From Flavobacterium shii (lineage in GTDB: Bacteria; Bacteroidota; Bacteroidia; Flavobacteriales; Flavobacteriaceae), in NCBI RefSeq assembly GCF_025847235.1, contig NZ_JAOZEW010000019.1:60641-124640 (forward strand): a stretch of DNA of 64,000 nucleotides, in the 5' to 3' direction. The notes beneath the pieces were generated by a model, which was not told the origin of the DNA, did no database searches, and worked only from the letters and a program-made list of their open reading frames with translations. Below, piece by piece: positions 36,399 to 43,934 of this stretch; positions within the stretch are counted from its first letter, which is position 1, and each line of letters starts with the position of its first letter. The translations under genes and the position numbers were made by a program.

Positions 36399-36462
36399 TT
36401 TAAAAAGAAAAGCATAATTTAATGTCGTTTTTTAACCAAATAACAACTAATCAGAAAAAGAG

Positions 36463-39309
36463 ATGAAAAAAAATGTAGTATTAGCTTTAGGTCTTTTGAC
36501 ATTTTCTGGCATTTATGCCCAGGAAAATAAAAAAGAGAAAGATACTTTAAAGAATAATGAATTATCAGAGGTTACGATAATTGGTTCTAGAAGTAAAAAC
36601 AGAGTAAAAACCGATGTGCCAGTTCCAATTGATGTATTTAATATTTCTGAAATTACAAAGGGTTCCCCACAAACTAGTGTAACCCAGATATTAAATTATG
36701 TAGCGCCTTCTTTTACAAGTAATCCAACTTCTACTGCCGATGGAACAGATCATGTCGATCCAGCACAGTTAAGAGGATTAGGACCAGATCAGGTTTTAAT
36801 ACTTGTAAATGGAAAAAGAAGACATACAAGTGCTTTGGTAAATATTAATGGAGCTCCGGGTAGAGGTTCTGTTGGAACAGATTTAAATGCAATTCCATCA
36901 TTTGCGATCGAAAGAATTGAGGTTTTAAGAGATGGTGCTGCAGCTCAATATGGTTCGGATGCAATTGCAGGAGTAATTAATATAGTATTGAAAAAGAATG
37001 CTAATTTCTTTTCGGGAGATGTGCAATATGGTGCAAATATGTCTTCGGGATCTAATAACTTTAAAGGAGGAACCGATGGTCAGGCTTTACAGGTGGATTT
37101 GAATTACGGAACATCTTTGGGTAAAGAAGGTAGTTTCTTGAATATTACTGGTAGTGCAGTTACAAGACAAGCAACTAGTAGAGCAGGAATTAGAAATAAT
37201 GCTATTTTTAATGCTTACAATGCTGTGGAGTATAGAGCGGCTCAAAATGGTGTGAGTATTAATTCTTTGTTCAGTAATATTAATACGACTCCAAATTCAT
37301 CACAGATTATTAGTTCGTTACAACAATATGCACCACAAGTTGGTTATTTTACAGCAGCACAACAAACAGCAATTTCATCGGCAACGAATATTACTCAATT
37401 ACAAACTGCTTTAAATTTTGATGTAACCAATAACGAGATTAACTATAGAGGACAGGAAAGAAGCGATTATAATATGAGTGTAGGTCAATCGGAATTGGCT
37501 TCGGGACAGCTTTATTATAATGCCAAATATCCATTGACTGAAATTACATCATTATATTCTTTTGGTGGAGCTTCCTATAGAAATGGAAAATCATATGCTT
37601 TTAACAGACTTCCTAATGGATCCGGAACATTTACACAAGTATATGCAAATGGATTTTTACCAGAAATTCAGTCTGATATTTTAGATCTTTCTTCTGCAGT
37701 AGGAGTTACAACGCAATTATTTGGTTTTGATACAGACATCAGTACAAATCTTGGATCAAACTCTTTTAAATATGATGTGAACAATACTATCAATGCTACT
37801 TTGGGAACAGACTCTGCAACTAATTTTTATGCTGGTAAAGTTTCGTTTTTGCAAAGTACAACAAACTTAGATTTAAGTAAAAAGTATGATGTTCTGGAAG
37901 GATTGAACGTTGCTTTTGGTGGAGAATTTAGATATGAAAACTATCAAATAAAACAAGGAGATGTAGAATCTTATGGATTATACGATGTAAATGGAAATCT
38001 AGTGCCAGGAATTTTGCCAAGTAATTCACCATTAATTGTTACCGACTTTTTTGGTAATAAGCGTGGAGCAGGAGCACAGGGGTTCTCTGGATTCCAGCCT
38101 TCGGATGCTAAAGAAAAAGATAGAAAAAGTGGTGCTGCTTATGTCGATTTAGAATTAAATGCAACCAAAAACTGGCTTATAAATGGTGCTGTTCGTTATG
38201 AGAACTATTCAGATTTTGGAAGTACAGTTATTTTTAAACTAGCTTCTCTTTTAAAATTGAATGATTTTATAAACTGGAGAATTTCTGGACAAACAGGTTT
38301 TAGAGCGCCATCATTACAACAAAAATATTTTGAAAGTAGCTCTACACAATTTATCAATGGTTCGCCGTACCAAGTTGGTTATTTTACAAATGACTCACAA
38401 GCTGCAAAAAGTATTGGAGTTGAAAACTTGAAACCAGAGAAATCTAAAAGTATAAGTACAGGATTTACATTTAAAATTCCTGAAGCAAATATTACAATTG
38501 CAACAGATGCTTATTTTACAAGAATAAACGACAGAATTGTTTTAACAGGACAATATGCAAGACCTACAGATGCACAAATAAATGCAGCAACGTCTCCAGA
38601 ACAAAAAGATGCATTAACATTGTTTCAACAAGCTTTTGATTTAAAAGGTGTTGAGAGAGCTTCTTTCTGGACAAATGGAATTAACTCTGAAACAAAAGGT
38701 ATTGATGTAGTTATTTCTCAAAAATATAATGTTATTCAGGATTTTACAATCAGAAATGATTTTGCTTTAAGCTATAATACAACCAAAAGAGTTGGAGAAT
38801 TAAATGTTCCTCAGTCTATTATTAATGCTGGTGGAGATCCATATGTATATTCATTTTTTCCAGAATCAAGCAGAATTTATCTGGAAGAAGCTATTCCTAA
38901 GTTGAAAGCTAATTTAATGACAACTTTCAATATTAAGAAGTTGGATATTTATTTAAGAAACAGCTACTTTGGTAAAGTTACAGATCCAGGAGCAACAGAT
39001 GTAAACTTAGATGGTTTTTCTTCTGTTTACGAACATCCGGTATATAGCGCAAAAATAGTAACCGATTTATCTTTAGGATATCAGATAAATGAGCATTTAA
39101 GAGTAACGCTTGGTGTTAACAATATCGGAGATGTTTATCCAGATAGAAATAATCCGGCTACTCCGGCTTTTACAAATACAACACCAACTTTATCTCCTGC
39201 ACCAAGCACAGATTTAACAAACGCAAATCAGTTTGCTTACTCTAGAGCGGTATCACAATTTGGATTAAACGGAAGATTTGGTTTTGCACGTTTAAGCTTT
39301 AAAATATAA
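36463..39309 (+). CDS. TonB-dependent outer membrane receptor, probably for a sulfur-related nutrient
   Basis: A 948-aa receptor. The signal peptide ends near residue 20 (IYAQ). The plug domain (about 33-185) has NYVAPSFTSNPTSTADGTDH, LRGLGPDQVLILVNGKRRHT and AIERIEVLRDGAAAQYGSDA. The barrel follows and ends with LNGRFGFARLSFKI, an aromatic/Lys C-terminus typical of outer-membrane insertion. There is no N-terminal carboxypeptidase-like domain and no SusD partner, so it is the classical TonB class rather than a SusC. The substrate is not visible from the sequence. Its position between metK and metY behind a Met/Cys-codon leader suggests import of a sulfur source or cobalamin-like cofactor. A 13-bp hairpin follows the stop. 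Confidence 0.9.
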   Translation: MKKNVVLALGLLTFSGIYAQENKKEKDTLKNNELSEVTIIGSRSKNRVKTDVPVPIDVFNISEITKGSPQTSVTQILNYVAPSFTSNPTSTADGTDHVDPAQLRGLGPDQVLILVNGKRRHTSALVNINGAPGRGSVGTDLNAIPSFAIERIEVLRDGAAAQYGSDAIAGVINIVLKKNANFFSGDVQYGANMSSGSNNFKGGTDGQALQVDLNYGTSLGKEGSFLNITGSAVTRQATSRAGIRNNAIFNAYNAVEYRAAQNGVSINSLFSNINTTPNSSQIISSLQQYAPQVGYFTAAQQTAISSATNITQLQTALNFDVTNNEINYRGQERSDYNMSVGQSELASGQLYYNAKYPLTEITSLYSFGGASYRNGKSYAFNRLPNGSGTFTQVYANGFLPEIQSDILDLSSAVGVTTQLFGFDTDISTNLGSNSFKYDVNNTINATLGTDSATNFYAGKVSFLQSTTNLDLSKKYDVLEGLNVAFGGEFRYENYQIKQGDVESYGLYDVNGNLVPGILPSNSPLIVTDFFGNKRGAGAQGFSGFQPSDAKEKDRKSGAAYVDLELNATKNWLINGAVRYENYSDFGSTVIFKLASLLKLNDFINWRISGQTGFRAPSLQQKYFESSSTQFINGSPYQVGYFTNDSQAAKSIGVENLKPEKSKSISTGFTFKIPEANITIATDAYFTRINDRIVLTGQYARPTDAQINAATSPEQKDALTLFQQAFDLKGVERASFWTNGINSETKGIDVVISQKYNVIQDFTIRNDFALSYNTTKRVGELNVPQSIINAGGDPYVYSFFPESSRIYLEEAIPKLKANLMTTFNIKKLDIYLRNSYFGKVTDPGATDVNLDGFSSVYEHPVYSAKIVTDLSLGYQINEHLRVTLGVNNIGDVYPDRNNPATPAFTNTTPTLSPAPSTDLTNANQFAYSRAVSQFGLNGRFGFARLSFKI

Positions 39310-39312
39310 TTT

Positions 39313-39365
39313 AATTGCTGGGTGCCATTTTGAAATTTAAAAAAGATGCACCCAGCAATTTTGTT
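39313..39365 (+). terminator. Hairpin / terminator after the TonB receptor
   Basis: AATTGCTGGGTGC (39313-39325) pairs with GCACCCAGCAATT (39348-39360), 13 bp perfect, then TTGTT. The T run is weak, the stem strong. Confidence 0.7.
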
Positions 39366-39527
39366 AAAAAACTAACCATTTAAGTAATGTAAGTACATTT
39401 AAGTAACTCTGGAAAAAGGTATATCTTCTTAAATTACTTATATGATTCAAAAAACAAGTGTTTAGGTAGCAATTATAAAGGATTATACAGTTAGAAAATC
39501 TTTTATGTGTTAAAAGTTGATTTTAAG

Positions 39528-39559
39528 TTTGGTGGTTAAAATAATAGTTATTATATTTA
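39528..39559 (+). promoter_or_regulatory. Promoter of the metY leader transcript
   Basis: TTTG (39528-39531), 20-nt spacer, TATATTTA (39552-39559), one mismatch to TAnnTTTG. It lies 52 bp before leader ORF 2. Confidence 0.45.
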
Positions 39560-39611
39560 CTCTATCAAATTAGTAGAACTAATAAAAAAAGATAAAACAA
39601 ATTTTATAAAA

Positions 39612-39689
39612 ATGAATACAATAGCAAATAAAATGATGATATGTTGTATGATGCGCGCCTGCATCCAAATTTGCTATTGCCAAAAGTGA
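39612..39689 (+). CDS. Leader peptide 2 (25 aa, Met/Cys-rich)
   Basis: ATG to TGA, 26 codons including stop. The peptide reads MNTIANKMMICCMMR followed by ACIQICYCQK, with five Met and five Cys out of 25 residues, a composition far from chance. Met-Met and Cys-Cys pairs occur at codons 8-9, 11-12 and 13-14. The last codons (TGC CAA AAG TGA) form the antiterminator arm, so a ribosome reaching the stop would cover it, whereas one stalled at the Cys/Met codons would leave it free. Confidence 0.72.
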   Translation: MNTIANKMMICCMMRACIQICYCQK

Positions 39690-39758
39690 AAGATTAAATC
39701 TTTGTTATAGTTAGAACTATAAGCCCTTTTGGTAGCCATCCGAAAGGGCTTTTTTTTA
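39673..39758 (+). terminator. Attenuator 2: terminator with competing antiterminator, before metY
   Basis: Terminator: AGCCCTTTTGG (39722-39732) pairs with CCGAAAGGGCT (39740-39750), 11 bp, then eight T. Antiterminator: CCAAAAG (39680-39686) pairs with CTTTTGG (39726-39732) and GCTA (39673-39676) with TAGC (39733-39736), 11 bp with a 3-nt bulge. The shared arm makes the two exclusive. Confidence 0.75.
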
Positions 39759-39780
39759 TTCTATAACAAAAATTAAAATC

Positions 39781-39969
39781 ATGAAAACGCAAAATAAAAT
39801 TTCAAAAGAAATTCAGTCATTATTGAAAACGGATTCCAAAAGAATCTTAGAAGTAATACAAGAAGAAAGTGTTAGTACTGCCGAAATAAAAGGGAAATTA
39901 TATTCCAATGAATCAAATTCATTATTGTTTCAAATGTATGCACACGAAGACGAAGATCTTTTTATATAA
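39781..39969 (+). CDS. Small protein 1 of a paired family in met loci (62 aa)
   Basis: A 62-aa cytoplasmic protein without signal peptide or membrane segment, rich in Lys, Glu and Ser. Its start MKTQNKISKEIQ and its end NSLLFQMYAHEDEDLFI match those of the 67-aa protein at 43388 (MKTQSYFAKRF..., NSLLFLMYSKENETLFI). Both lie directly behind a type-B leader attenuator and before an O-acetylhomoserine pathway gene. The gene is 30 bp after the terminator T run and 62 bp before metY. I recognise no family and no function. The shared ends and shared placement argue that it is a real gene. Confidence 0.7.
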   Translation: MKTQNKISKEIQSLLKTDSKRILEVIQEESVSTAEIKGKLYSNESNSLLFQMYAHEDEDLFI

Positions 39970-40031
39970 GTAAAAATTAATCAAGAAATATAAACCTACA
40001 ATCTTTTAACTAACTAAAAAATAACAATATC

Positions 40032-41324
40032 ATGAGCACACAAAAATTCGCAACAAACGCATTACACGCAGGACACGACGTAACTAAAAATGGTGGAACA
40101 AGAGCAGTTCCTATTTACCAAACGTCTTCTTATGTATTTAATAATTCCGATCATGCAGCCAATTTATTTGGTCTGGCCGAGGCAGGTTTTATTTACACAC
40201 GATTAAATAATCCTACAAATGATGTCCTGGAGCAACGTCTGGCAGCACTGGAAGGTGGTATTGGAGCAGTTGTTACTGCATCTGGCGCTTCGGCAATTGC
40301 AACAACCTTGTTAACCTTGCTTAAAGCCGGAGATCATATTGTAGCTTCGAATAGTTTATATGGAGGAACCTATAATTTATTAAAAGTTACTTTACCAAGA
40401 TTAGGAATCACAACCACATTTGTAGATCCATCAAATGCTGAAAATTTCACTAAAGCTGCTAAGGAAAATACGAGAGTATTTTTTGTAGAATCATTAGGGA
40501 ATCCAAAATTAGATGTATTGGATTTGAAAGCAATTTCGGCAGAAGCCAAAGCATTCAAAGTACCATTTATAGTAGATAATACTGTTCCAACACCGTATTT
40601 ACTAAACCCAATTGAGTATGGAGCAAATATTGTCATTCATTCCTTGACTAAATATATCTCTGGAAATGGGACTTCGCTAGGAGGAGCAATTATCGATGCT
40701 GGAACTTTTGACTGGGCAAACGGGAAATTCCCTGAATTTACAGAACCATCTGCAGGTTATCACGGCTTAATCTATAATGATGCATTAGGTAGTGCAGCAT
40801 TTATCGCCAAAGCACGTATAGAAGGATTGCGTGATTTTGGCTCGGCATTGAGTCCGTTTAATGCTTTTCAAATCATTCAGGGATTGGAAACATTACCAAT
40901 CCGTATTAAGAAACATAGTGAGAATGCATTGGCACTAGCTTCATGGTTAGAATTACAAGATGAGGTAGTTTGGGTAAATTATCCGGGTTTAAAATCGAAT
41001 AAATATTATGATTTAGGGCAGAAATATTTGCCAAAAGGACAAAGCGGAATTATAACTTTTGGATTAAAAGGAGGCTTTGAAGCTGCAAAAAAAGTGGCAG
41101 ATGAAACTAAATTATTCTCGCTTCTTGCTAATATCGGTGATACAAAATCATTGATTATTCATCCCGCAAGTACAACGCACCAACAACTATCAGAAGAGGA
41201 ACAATTCTCGACAGGAGTTTCAAAAGATTTGATCCGACTTTCTGTTGGAATCGAAGATATAGATGATTTAATAGCCGATTTACAATCAGTATTTAAGAGT
41301 ATTAAAAGTACTCAATTGGCTTAA
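40032..41324 (+). CDS. metY: O-acetylhomoserine sulfhydrylase (MetY type)
   Basis: A PLP enzyme that makes homocysteine from O-acetylhomoserine and sulfide. It is 430 aa, the long MetY class rather than the roughly 390-aa MetB class. The family start FATNALHAGHDVTKNGGTRA and YQTSSYVFNN are present. The PLP-binding Lys is in HSLTKYISGNGT (about residue 207), with FVESLGNPKLDVLDL before it and PASTTHQQLSEEEQ near the end. It is preceded by the small protein, leader peptide 2 and attenuator 2, so its expression is probably adjusted to sulfur amino acid supply. Confidence 0.95.
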   Translation: MSTQKFATNALHAGHDVTKNGGTRAVPIYQTSSYVFNNSDHAANLFGLAEAGFIYTRLNNPTNDVLEQRLAALEGGIGAVVTASGASAIATTLLTLLKAGDHIVASNSLYGGTYNLLKVTLPRLGITTTFVDPSNAENFTKAAKENTRVFFVESLGNPKLDVLDLKAISAEAKAFKVPFIVDNTVPTPYLLNPIEYGANIVIHSLTKYISGNGTSLGGAIIDAGTFDWANGKFPEFTEPSAGYHGLIYNDALGSAAFIAKARIEGLRDFGSALSPFNAFQIIQGLETLPIRIKKHSENALALASWLELQDEVVWVNYPGLKSNKYYDLGQKYLPKGQSGIITFGLKGGFEAAKKVADETKLFSLLANIGDTKSLIIHPASTTHQQLSEEEQFSTGVSKDLIRLSVGIEDIDDLIADLQSVFKSIKSTQLA

Positions 41325-41639
41325 GATTGGTTTTTTTGTTTTTTGTTAGAAAAATTGCCTTTAACCACGTGAGCACGGTTAAAGGTGATTTTCATAAAAA
41401 GTATCAAAAACAATCGCACAAAGTAAAAAATCAAAACAATATTTCTTGAGTTTACTTCGCAGCATAAGTATAAAAAAATAAACACAAATTTCGCAAACTA
41501 ACTTAACCATTAAGATTTGTGTGAATTCGTGACTCGAGACTGAAAGTCGAACAGACGAAGTAAATTCGTGTTTAAATTGATTTATAATATTTGTATGTAG
41601 AATGTAATTTCTTGGATTTGTTTTAAAAAAATAAAAATT
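41325..41639. other. 315-bp gap between metY and the homoserine dehydrogenase-like gene
   Basis: It has a 9-bp hairpin CCTTTAACC/GGTTAAAGG (41358-41380) without a T run and, near 41530, the repeat-like words GTGAATTCGTGACTCGAGAC and GAAAGTCGAACAGACGAAG, similar to those between etfB and etfA. No leader ORF, riboswitch or gene is seen. Confidence 0.5.
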
Positions 41640-42740
41640 ATGTCAAAGCTTAAAATAAATATCATCCTTTTTGGAATAGGAAATATTGGCAGCACTTTAA
41701 TAAATCAGATAATTGAAAGTCAAACGTTTTTTAGTGAAAACAAAAGTATTGACTTGAGATTTCCAATTATAACCAATTCTACGTTAGCTTTTTTTGAAAA
41801 AGAAGGAGCCGAGAATGCTTGGGAAGCCAATTTTGTACATCTTGCAATTCCTTTTAAAGTAGAAGATATTATTGCTTTTGCAAAAGAAAATGCTTTCGAA
41901 AACCTAATAGCGGTTGATGCAACGGCAAGTGATGAATTGGTGGATCATTATATTCCGTTAATCCAAAATGGATTTAATATCGTAGCAGTAAATAAAAAAG
42001 CAAATACATTGCCAATAGATTTTTATAAGGAATTACGAGAGAATCTTAAAAAACACGATAAGGAGTTTTTATATGAAACCTCTGTAGATACTGGATTTCC
42101 AGTATTGCAAACAATTAGGGATTTGTATAACTCGGGAGAGAAAATCACGAAGATAAGAGGTGTATTCTCAGATTCATTAAGTTATGTTTTTAATCGATTT
42201 TCATCGGAAGATACTTGTTTCTCTACTATTTTAAAAGATGCCGAAAAACTTCAGTTAATAACATCAGATTATGAAGGGGATTTGTCGGGAAGTGATGCTG
42301 CAGAGAAGCTGCTTATTCTGATAAGAGAGATTGGAAAGGATTTTGAACTCTCAGACATAAAAACGACACCACTTTTAGATCATAATCAATACGAAGTTAA
42401 TGCCAAATCAAAACGAGTACTCAATAAAGAGATATTGGACAGAGCTTTTAAAATCGCTAAAATAACCCAGTCTGATAATCATGTCTTACGTCATATCGGT
42501 GAGTATAATGTTTTGGAAAACAAACTAGAAGTTAAATTGGTTTCTGAATCTACTAAAACTGCAATTGGACAATTAAAAGGATCAGATACTATTTTTGAAA
42601 TCTATACACAATCTTACGGAAACATTCCGATAGTTATTCAAAGTGCAGCTGCAGGAAAACAAGCTATAGCAAGAGGAGTTATAACAGATATTCTCAAGGT
42701 TGCCGAAAAGATGAAAAATAAAGAAGCTATTTGGGCTTAG
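41640..42740 (+). CDS. Homoserine dehydrogenase-like protein with altered active site
   Basis: A 366-aa protein collinear with the C-terminal half of the fused aspartokinase-homoserine dehydrogenase at 44958. It keeps the NAD-binding loop GIGNIGSTLINQI (about 12-24) and NKKANTLP, and the C-terminal SDTIFEIYTQSYGNIPIVIQ. The catalytic region has changed: around residue 177 the paralogue's FSGTLSY is FSDSLSY, and near residue 206 the conserved YTEPDPREDL is LITSDYEGDL, losing the Glu that binds substrate in known enzymes and the Pro residues. It is therefore probably weak, inactive or regulatory rather than a normal ThrA activity. It is placed between metY and the metX control region. Confidence 0.8.
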   Translation: MSKLKINIILFGIGNIGSTLINQIIESQTFFSENKSIDLRFPIITNSTLAFFEKEGAENAWEANFVHLAIPFKVEDIIAFAKENAFENLIAVDATASDELVDHYIPLIQNGFNIVAVNKKANTLPIDFYKELRENLKKHDKEFLYETSVDTGFPVLQTIRDLYNSGEKITKIRGVFSDSLSYVFNRFSSEDTCFSTILKDAEKLQLITSDYEGDLSGSDAAEKLLILIREIGKDFELSDIKTTPLLDHNQYEVNAKSKRVLNKEILDRAFKIAKITQSDNHVLRHIGEYNVLENKLEVKLVSESTKTAIGQLKGSDTIFEIYTQSYGNIPIVIQSAAAGKQAIARGVITDILKVAEKMKNKEAIWA

Positions 42741-42954
42741 AAATTTTTGAAATTGAATTTTATATTCAATTTTTTTTTGATTTAATGTGTGATGTTCTTT
42801 GAAATTTATGTTTAGTGAGGAAGTTTTAAGTAGTTGATTTTTAAAATAATAATCACTTCTGTAACATTTCGTCGTAAAAAAATAACATTTCGTCGTTTTT
42901 TTGTTTTTAAATGCAAATTTAACATGACTTTATCATTAAAAAACGGGTCATAGC

Positions 42955-42985
42955 TTGGATAATTCGAAAATAGGTTGCATATTTG
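42955..42985 (+). promoter_or_regulatory. Promoter of the metX-region tandem leaders
   Basis: TTG (42955-42957), 20-nt spacer, CATATTTG (42978-42985), followed by AAACCAAAAAGATACCAAAA and the leader ORF 3 ATG. It parallels the promoter at 36226-36257. Confidence 0.55.
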
Positions 42986-43007
42986 TTAAACCAAAAAGAT
43001 ACCAAAA

Positions 43008-43076
43008 ATGAATTTTAATATTTGTAAAATTAATAAGGTCATGTCGGAGAAATCCGCAGGGAAGTCTATTGCTTAA
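43008..43076 (+). CDS. Leader peptide 3 (22 aa)
   Basis: ATG to TAA, 23 codons including stop, reading MNFNICKINKVMSEKSAGKS and ending IA. It has two Met and one Cys, so it is poorer in sulfur codons than leaders 1 and 2. Its second half matches leader 1 at DNA level: ATGTCGGAG, three variable bases, TCCGCAG, then CTATTG. The CGGA/TCCG hairpin here closes a GAAA loop. The ORF end overlaps the antiterminator arm of attenuator 3. Confidence 0.55.
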   Translation: MNFNICKINKVMSEKSAGKSIA

Positions 43077-43137
43077 AATTATATCTATACAATAATATAG
43101 CAAAGCCTCCCAATAATCTTGGGGGGCTTTTTTTTGA
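43059..43137 (+). terminator. Attenuator 3: terminator with competing antiterminator (first of two in tandem)
   Basis: Terminator: AAAGCCTCCC (43102-43111) pairs with GGGGGGCTTT (43121-43130), 10 bp, then a T run. Antiterminator: GGGA (43059-43062) pairs with TCCC (43108-43111), and CTaTTGCT (43066-43073, one bulge) pairs with AGCAAAG (43099-43105), 11 bp in total. The alternative structure is less clean than in the other three. Confidence 0.62.
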
Positions 43138-43187
43138 ACATTACAAATATTGAAATTTTTTTTAAAATGATAAATAATAATATACAA

Positions 43188-43253
43188 ATGAATAACAACT
43201 CGAAGTTTAAGATGATGCAGAATGTCGCGCTTATTTGCGTACGCGTCTATTGA
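43188..43253 (+). CDS. Leader peptide 4 (21 aa)
   Basis: ATG to TGA, 22 codons including stop, reading MNNNSKFKMMQNVALICVRV and ending Y. It has a Met-Met pair at codons 9-10 and one Cys. An in-frame ATG at 43167 would add seven residues. Words shared with leader 2 (ATGATG, CGCGC, ATTTGC, CTATTG, CCAAAAG in the same order) show that the two are related. Only about 50 bp separate it from the terminator of leader 3, with no clear promoter, so it probably lies on the same transcript. Confidence 0.6.
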   Translation: MNNNSKFKMMQNVALICVRVY

Positions 43254-43321
43254 TTTCCAAAAGTATAATAAGTTTAAATAACTTAACCCTTTTGGTATCA
43301 TAATCCAAAAGGGTTTTTTTA
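43251..43321 (+). terminator. Attenuator 4: terminator with competing antiterminator (second in tandem)
   Basis: Terminator: AACCCTTTTGG (43285-43295) pairs with CCAAAAGGGTT (43305-43315), 11 bp perfect, then a T run. Antiterminator: CCAAAAG (43257-43263) pairs with CTTTTGG (43289-43295), extended by TGAT (43251-43254) with ATCA (43297-43300), 11 bp. The arm starts four bases after the leader 4 stop codon, within the footprint of a terminating ribosome. Confidence 0.72.
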
Positions 43322-43387
43322 TGGAATCGAGATTCATTTAATAAGAACAAAACAAACACGAATAAACAATTATAAAAAACACACGTT

Positions 43388-43591
43388 ATGAAAACACAAA
43401 GCTACTTCGCAAAAAGGTTCGGATTCTTCAAATTTTTTAGAACCAAAAAAACGATCATCATCCAAACTACAAATGAGTTGGTACATCCAAGATTTGGAAT
43501 GGAAACAACAGATGAAACAACAGAAAAGAAAGTACCTAATTCTTTGCTTTTCTTGATGTATTCAAAAGAGAATGAAACATTATTTATTTAA
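43388..43591 (+). CDS. Small protein 2 of the paired family in met loci (67 aa)
   Basis: A 67-aa protein, basic in the first third (AKRFGFFKFFRTKKT) and acidic before the conserved end NSLLFLMYSKENETLFI. It shares MKTQ at the start and the NSLLFxMYxxExExLFI end with the 62-aa protein before metY, while the middles differ. There is no signal peptide or membrane segment. It is placed between tandem attenuators and the SAM-I riboswitch of metX. Function unknown. A conserved C-terminal tail with variable middle could suit a binding tag or a regulatory peptide, which is only a guess. Confidence 0.7.
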   Translation: MKTQSYFAKRFGFFKFFRTKKTIIIQTTNELVHPRFGMETTDETTEKKVPNSLLFLMYSKENETLFI

Positions 43592-43720
43592 ATTAAAACC
43601 TTAAATAAAATACAAGCCAACAATAGAAATTTTCTGGATATACGTGTCCAGCGATTGTTTGTACGTGATTGTTTTGTTTGAGCTATTTTGTAAACGAACC
43701 AAAATCAAATGAATAAAAAA

Positions 43721-43752
43721 TTTGGTCGTTTAAGAAAATAGTAGTTAATTTG
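43721..43752 (+). promoter_or_regulatory. metX promoter upstream of the riboswitch
   Basis: TTTG (43721-43724), a 20-nt spacer, TTAATTTG (43745-43752). The start of transcription would fall about 20 nt before the aptamer. Confidence 0.55.
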
Positions 43753-43780
43753 TGCCATTAAGTTCAAAAACGTATTGAAA

Positions 43781-43918
43781 TGTTATAAAGAAAGGACGAG
43801 GGATTAGACCCGATGAATCCTTAGCAACCCTTCGATAAATCGAAGAAGGTGCTGCATTCTACCACGCCCAACGTGGAAAGATAACACAAAGAATTTTTCT
43901 AGCTTCGTCCTAGTTTTT
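43781..43918 (+). promoter_or_regulatory. SAM-I (S-box) riboswitch controlling metX-thrA
   Basis: Core S-box words are in order: GAGGGA, AGACCCGATGAATCC, TTAGCAACC, AAGGTGCT, and GAAAGATAAC. P1 is TGTTAT (43781-43786) with ATAACA (43881-43886), and P2 is AAGGA with TCCTT. Downstream TCGTCCT (43905-43911) is complementary to AGGACGA (43793-43799) in the aptamer and is followed by AGTTTTTTC, so it is probably part of the expression platform. It would lower metX and thrA transcription when SAM is plentiful. Confidence 0.93.
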
Positions 43919-43934
43919 TCTTTTTAATATTTCC

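Larger units (their letters stand above)
35935..36462. other. 528-bp divergent region metK - TonB receptor
   Basis: It holds, from left to right, the metK leader with a hairpin AATGCTAAAG/CTTTAGCATT at 35981-36011, the SAM-II-like element, the metK promoter, a CCTATAGG palindrome (36194-36201), the promoter for the receptor transcript, a 21-codon leader ORF and an intrinsic terminator. Regulatory content therefore explains nearly all of it. Confidence 0.7.
39310..39780. other. 471-bp control region between TonB receptor and small protein 1
   Basis: It contains the receptor terminator (39313-39365), about 160 bp of AT-rich sequence with repeated TTTAAGTAA words and no evident feature (39370-39525), a promoter (39528-39559), leader ORF 2 and attenuator 2. 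Confidence 0.7.
42741..43387. other. 647-bp control region with two leader-peptide attenuators
   Basis: 42741-42950 is AT-rich with a duplicated word AACATTTCGTCG (near 42862 and 42885) and no gene. From 42955 on it holds one promoter, leader ORF 3, terminator 3, leader ORF 4 and terminator 4, then 66 bp to small protein 2. Confidence 0.65.
43592..43934. other. 343-bp gap holding the metX promoter and SAM-I riboswitch
   Basis: The first 125 bp (43592-43720) show nothing beyond AT-rich sequence. A promoter (43721-43752) and the SAM-I aptamer with its expression platform fill the rest. Confidence 0.75.

Noticed and set aside
41358..41380. Hairpin CCTTTAACC/GGTTAAAGG after metY as a fifth attenuator
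   Set aside because: No T run, no short ORF before it and no competing pairing. It may be a weak metY terminator.
42948..43337. A 129-codon minus-strand ORF across the tandem leaders
   Set aside because: It is antisense to two terminators and two leader ORFs with conserved RNA pairing; no family resemblance.
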